Assembly: GCA_036311565.1 (NCBI GenBank)
Contig: JAXJPR010000032.1
Coordinates: 1-10,373 of the forward strand
Direction: 5' to 3'
Source of the DNA: Fimousia sp036311565
GTDB taxonomy: Bacteria > Bacillota > Clostridia > Lachnospirales > Lachnospiraceae
Length of the DNA: 10,373 nucleotides
The position numbers and the translations under genes are program-made. Below the pieces are notes generated by a model. That model saw only the letters and a list, made by a program, of their open reading frames with translations. It searched no databases and was not told the DNA's origin. This document shows, one piece after another, positions 7,199-10,373 of this stretch (positions are counted from its first letter, which is position 1; every line of letters begins with the position of its first letter).

Positions 7199-7987
7199 AA
7201 TTTTTTATTTTCTGAGAAATTTCTTCTAATTCTTCTTTGGAAAGTTCTGGAAGATGCTCCAATCGATGAAGAAAAGAAGCCAGAGTTTCTTTTTGTTGGA
7301 TTTGTATAATCTGGTTGTAGTAATTGACTACAACACCAGTGACAATTGCAATTACCAGAAGAGAGTAAACAGTCAAAAGAACAGAGGCGATTTTCCCATA
7401 AAGAGAGAAGTGACCCCAAGACTGCCGGCACGACCAATAAAATTGGCAATGATGGTGATCAGGGATAAGATCAATACGTGAGGCATCTGAAGAATATGCA
7501 GGAAAGAAAGTCCCAATATTACATATAAGATGGAATTTAGCAGAGAATCTAAAACTTCCCAGAAAATATCAAATTGTTCTAGAGCGAGAGATGCCCCTTT
7601 TTGTTCTTCCTGATTCCGAAGTGCAGAGAATAAGATTCCGCAGACAACACAGGCAATGGCTCCAGAAAATCCAAAGTGCTCGCAAAGAATGTAGGCCAAA
7701 GCAACTGCAAGCAGGCTGGTAAAAATCTGGCGGTTCGTATCTTCTGCTTTGCGGAAAATTGGAAAACAGATAGCAGTAACGATGATACCTACAAGCACAG
7801 CACCAAAAAGTTCTTTTGCCATAACTGCAAAAAATCCATGATTTTCCTCGGCAGAAACAAGTCCTGAAAAACAAACAAAAAGAGTGGCTCCAATAGAAAG
7901 CAGGGAAATAATTCCGTGCATGCTTTTTAAAATCCAGTAAACGCATATGGCAGGAACCTGCAAACAGCATAAAACAAAGAACTCCAT
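7188..7987 (-). pseudogene. CPA1 (NhaP-type) Na+/H+ antiporter remnant, N-truncated and frame-disrupted
   Basis: Intact CPA1 antiporters have about 400 residues or more and 12-13 membrane helices; they exchange Na+ or K+ for H+. Here a first frame (7373-7987, 204 residues) covers only the later helices: ELFGAVLVGIIVTAICFPIF, LAYILCEHFGFSGAIACVVC, then FDIFWEVLDSLLNSILYVIL, which match the second half of the family. The N-terminal half is absent. ISLLSIGA (27-34) aligns with the family ESLLNDGA block, so the key Asn-Asp appears replaced by Ser-Ile. After LFMGK the frame runs to a TGA at 7373. The -1 frame continues as KIASVLLTVYSLLVIAIV plus a polar tail to 7188. The Gly-rich GGLRGG region expected between these parts is missing. 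No ribosome site precedes the ATG at 7987. A pseudogene is the best reading. Confidence 0.8.
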
Positions 7988-8102
7988 CCATGTTTTTTTC
8001 TATTTTACACCGAGTCGCCTAAAAAAGGGATAGAATCTTAAAAACTTTTATAAAAAAAGTATGATTTATCAGAAATTTAAAGAAATTTATGACAAAACCA
8101 TT

Positions 8103-8108
8103 TATAAT
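8103..8108 (+). promoter_or_regulatory. Candidate -10 box of the YjdF-like/ClC/cupin operon
   Basis: TATAAT lies about 45 bases upstream of the first gene of the operon. The -35 is poor at standard spacing. A second AT-rich candidate (TATACAAT, 8119-8126) is also present. The rest of the 166-base gap from 7988 to 8153 shows nothing else I can support. Confidence 0.4.
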
Positions 8109-8153
8109 AAGAGAAAGATATACAATGACAGAAATTAAAGAAAGAGAGGAAAA

Positions 8154-8942
8154 ATGGAAATAAAAAGTAAAAGAACAGCAATAGAGAAAGTATTATTTGG
8201 AGTGGTAGCGTTATCGGTTATCCGTCAATGTTGGATTGGAAATTATCATAATATGTTTTTGGGCATTTTGACACTGATTCTTTTTATGGTACCAAAGTTT
8301 ATTGAAAAAACACTCCGGGTGGATATTCCAGTTGGTTTGGAAACGATTATTCTGATTTTTATTTTTTCTGCTGAGATTTTAGGAGAAATTCATGCTTTCT
8401 ATATTAAGATCCCGTTGTGGGATACTATGCTCCATACCACCAATGGATTCTTGATGGCGGCCATTGGTTTTGCATTGATTGATATCTTTAATCGAAGTGA
8501 AAGATTTTCTATTAAGATGTCGCCATATTTTGTAGCATTTGTAGCGTTTTGCTTTTCTATGACAATAGGTGTTTTATGGGAATTTCTTGAATTTGGCATG
8601 GACTGGTTCTTTCAGACAGATATGCAAAAGGACTGGATTCTTTCATCCATTAGTTCTGTAAAATTAAATCCAGAAGGATTGAATGTTCCTGTAAAAGTTG
8701 GGGTGGAGTCACTGGCAGTTAATGGAGAAGAATGGAATCTGGGTGGATATTTAGATGTTGGAATTGTAGATACCATGAAAGATTTAATGGTAAACTTTAT
8801 TGGAGCAGTGGTATTTTCTATTGTTGGAATCTTTTATTTAAAGCGAAGAGGAAAAGGGAAATTGGCTTCTTTTTTGATTCCTGTAGTAGAAACAGAAGAA
8901 GATGATGAGCAGGAAGAAAAAGAGCAGGAGAAACAGGTATAA
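8154..8942 (+). CDS. YjdF-like (DUF2238-type) integral membrane protein
   Basis: This 262-residue membrane protein has about six hydrophobic segments (roughly residues 11-27, 33-47, 62-78, 96-112, 125-142, 211-228). Conserved-looking polar residues sit at helix ends: WDTMLH (89-94), WEFLEF (142-147) and DTMKDLMVNFIGA (206-218). This WDxxxH / WExxE / DxxxDxxxNxxGA layout is like the YjdF/DUF2238 family, whose function is unknown. A highly acidic tail (ETEEDDEQEEKEQEK) ends the protein in the cytoplasm. AGAGAGGA lies 5 bases before the ATG. The gene heads an operon: its TAA stop overlaps the first codon of the ClC remnant, and the cupin gene follows. It looks intact. The family link is from pattern recognition only. 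Confidence 0.7.
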   Translation: MEIKSKRTAIEKVLFGVVALSVIRQCWIGNYHNMFLGILTLILFMVPKFIEKTLRVDIPVGLETIILIFIFSAEILGEIHAFYIKIPLWDTMLHTTNGFLMAAIGFALIDIFNRSERFSIKMSPYFVAFVAFCFSMTIGVLWEFLEFGMDWFFQTDMQKDWILSSISSVKLNPEGLNVPVKVGVESLAVNGEEWNLGGYLDVGIVDTMKDLMVNFIGAVVFSIVGIFYLKRRGKGKLASFLIPVVETEEDDEQEEKEQEKQV

Positions 8943-9996
8943 AAAAAACAGTAAAAAATCAGTTGTATCTGATTATCTTTTGTGCGCTGATCGGAGGATT
9001 TGCAGGAACGATTATCTGGGTCTTTTTAAAGGTGATGGCGGAAGGAATGGCATTAATATGGAAATGGATTCCGCAAAACCTTGCAATTCCTAATTTTATT
9101 TATACACTGTTTGTATGCACTTTGGGAGGGACGATGATTGGTCTTTTCCGTAAAAAATACGGAAATTATCCGGAAGAACTACAGGTAGTTTTAGGAAAAG
9201 TCAAATCAGAAAAGCATTATGAGTACCGAAATATGCTGGTATTGCTTGTGGCAACCTTACTTCCTTTATTAATTGGAAGCAAGAATATTCGGAAATTGGT
9301 ATGGCAGTTACGTTGAGCGTCCTTTTCCATGTACCGTTGTTTGGAATTTTTGCAGTGGAAGAATCGGATGGAGAAGAAGAGGTTCTTTCACTGACAAAAA
9401 CTTCTAAAATTATAATTTATGGAATTGCGTTGGCAGCAGGAACAGGATGTTATATGCTGTTATCAGACTTATTTGGATCAGGTTTGGGAGCAGCTCCATC
9501 GTTTCCAGCAGCGAAACCAGAACGGATGGATTTTTTGCTGATGATAATATACATCATTGCCGGATGCATAATGGCTAAATTTTACCATATTAAACATAAA
9601 GGATGTCACAGTGTGGCAAATCGGATTCCTCCAATCTTTCGTGAAATGGCAGGAGGACTTTGTCTCGGAATTGCAGGATGTCTGATTCCCGTCATCATGT
9701 TTTCAGGAGAAGAAGAAATGGGAATATTAATGACAGAATATGGGTCATATCTTCCATGGATGTTAATAGGAATTGCGATGTTTGTATTTCCAGATTGTAC
9801 AGGACATGTAGTATTTGCTGCGGCCATTGTTACAGTGTCCCTGCTGGGCGGCATTATGAAAAAGCCATTAGCAGTAACAATGCTTTTATTCTTATGTTTT
9901 CCAATTAAGATGTTTGTCTGGATTTTTGTTGCAGCAGCATTGGGAAGCAAAAGTTTTATCATAGAAAAAAAGAAAATTAAGGAGGACGTACTATGA
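8939..9996 (+). pseudogene. ClC-type chloride channel/transporter remnant with lost start and two deletions
   Basis: The two frames together give a ClC-family membrane protein of the Firmicutes type, normally about 400 residues or more. Frame one reads IKKTVKNQLYLIIFCALIGG through KYGNYPEELQVVLGKVK to LLPLLIG, then drifts to a TGA at 9313-9315. Frame two picks up at KQEYSEIGMAVTLSVLFHVP (from about 9277), runs through PLFGIFAVEES, FSGEEEMGIL and KKPLAVTMLLFLCFP, and ends at 9996. The first codon is ATA at 8939, with AGGAG (8926-8930) 8 bases upstream, so an original ATG overlapping the upstream stop is likely. The GPEAG-type block expected after LLIG is gone, with a frame change. The GxKGGHFFP block expected near 9755-9775 is also gone, in frame. 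A TTG at 8963 could start translation, but no ribosome site fits it. Function is probably lost. Confidence 0.82.
9979..9985 (+). promoter_or_regulatory. Strong ribosome site of the cupin gene inside the ClC remnant
   Basis: AAGGAGG, 7 bases before the ATG at 9993, fixes the cupin start rather than the internal Met at codon 10. Because the ClC frame is broken, this site would let the cupin be translated without coupling. Confidence 0.75.
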
Positions 9997-10346
9997 TTCG
10001 AAGAAAAAATGAAATTACTATGCGAAAGGTGACAAATGTTCAAGATGGGAAAGGTGAAATCGTCTTTCATGACTGGTTATTGCCAAAAGAGGCGGTTGGT
10101 CACGGAAGAGTATTTAGTAAAGTTGTAATTCCACAGGGCAGTTCCATTGGTTTCCACCAGCATGTTGGAGAATTTGAGGCATATTATGTTTTAGAGGGGG
10201 AAGCGACTGTAAATGATAATGGAGATGAGATTATTCTGCATCCGGGAGATATGCATCTGTGCAAAGATGGAGATGGTCATGGAGTAGAAAATAAAGGAGA
10301 TCAAGATTTAGTTTTGATTGCATTAATTCTAAATCAATTAGCATGA
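9993..10346 (+). CDS. Small single-domain cupin protein
   Basis: This 117-residue cytoplasmic protein is one conserved beta-barrel cupin. Motif 1 is GSSIGFHQHVGEFEAYYVLEG-like, with metal ligands H55, H57 and E62 and the closing G69. Motif 2 includes HPGDMH (83-88) and HGVEN (96-100), giving the fourth ligand H96. All four expected metal ligands are present, so metal binding is likely. Small cupins have many roles (isomerases, dioxygenases, sugar binding) and the sequence does not pick one. The ATG overlaps the stop of the ClC remnant by four bases (ATGA) and has a strong ribosome site. It is the last complete gene in the operon. It looks intact although its upstream neighbour is broken. Confidence 0.88.
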   Translation: MIRRKNEITMRKVTNVQDGKGEIVFHDWLLPKEAVGHGRVFSKVVIPQGSSIGFHQHVGEFEAYYVLEGEATVNDNGDEIILHPGDMHLCKDGDGHGVENKGDQDLVLIALILNQLA

Positions 10347-10368
10347 CAATGTGTGGGAGAGAAGACAC

Positions 10369-10373
10369 ATGGA
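10369..10373 (+). other. Possible start of a further gene at the window edge
   Basis: An ATG at 10369 follows GGGAGAGAAG (10355-10364), a weak ribosome site, 22 bases after the cupin stop. Only five bases of the frame are inside the window. The site lies in the loop of a 6-bp hairpin (ATGTGT 10349-10354 with ACACAT 10365-10370). Confidence 0.25.

Noticed and set aside
7090..7449. 119-codon minus-strand ORF overlapping the antiporter end
   Set aside because: It is the third frame of the antiporter remnant; its translation is Ser/Cys-rich and runs through the terminator, with no ribosome site.

Overview
This is an AT-rich window (roughly 35-40% G+C by eye) from a low-GC Gram-positive bacterium. 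It is most likely a gut-type Clostridia/Lachnospiraceae genome. Support comes from strong AGGAGG-type ribosome sites, sigma-A-like promoters, compact U-tract terminators, and the gene set itself: a class II aldolase, an OPT transporter paired with a PqqD-like protein, DegV, and a ClC-like channel. The genus assignment is inference. I see no rRNA, tRNA, CRISPR array or insertion sequence.

Layout. Positions 2-286 (+) hold the end of a class II fructose-bisphosphate aldolase. A bidirectional terminator separates it from a minus-strand pair: an OPT-family oligopeptide transporter (727-2622) and a small PqqD-like protein (357-722). A 625-base gene-poor stretch follows (2623-3247). Then come purC (3248-4108, minus) and cutC (4184-4936, minus). 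cutC is split by a single in-frame TAG. A divergent promoter region leads to an RmlD-like SDR reductase (5132-6004, plus). This converges on a DegV fatty-acid-binding protein (6199-7038, minus) across a shared terminator. Next is a decayed CPA1 Na+/H+ antiporter (7188-7987, minus). Last is a plus-strand operon: a YjdF-like membrane protein (8154-8942), a ClC-type chloride channel remnant (8939-9996) and a cupin protein (9993-10346).

The main result is gene decay. Three genes carry lesions. cutC has an amber codon at position 74. The CPA1 antiporter lacks its N-terminal half, has lost the expected Asn-Asp pair, and carries an internal deletion plus a frame change. The ClC channel has a start codon changed from ATG to ATA, an out-of-frame deletion over the expected GPEAG region, and a second, in-frame deletion over the expected GxKGGHFFP region. 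The CPA1 and ClC remnants lie on either side of the intact YjdF-like gene, so this ion-transport neighbourhood is eroding while its neighbours stay intact. I do not see a convincing new system. The most useful leads are this decay pattern and the OPT/PqqD pair, which has no visible peptide-modifying enzyme.
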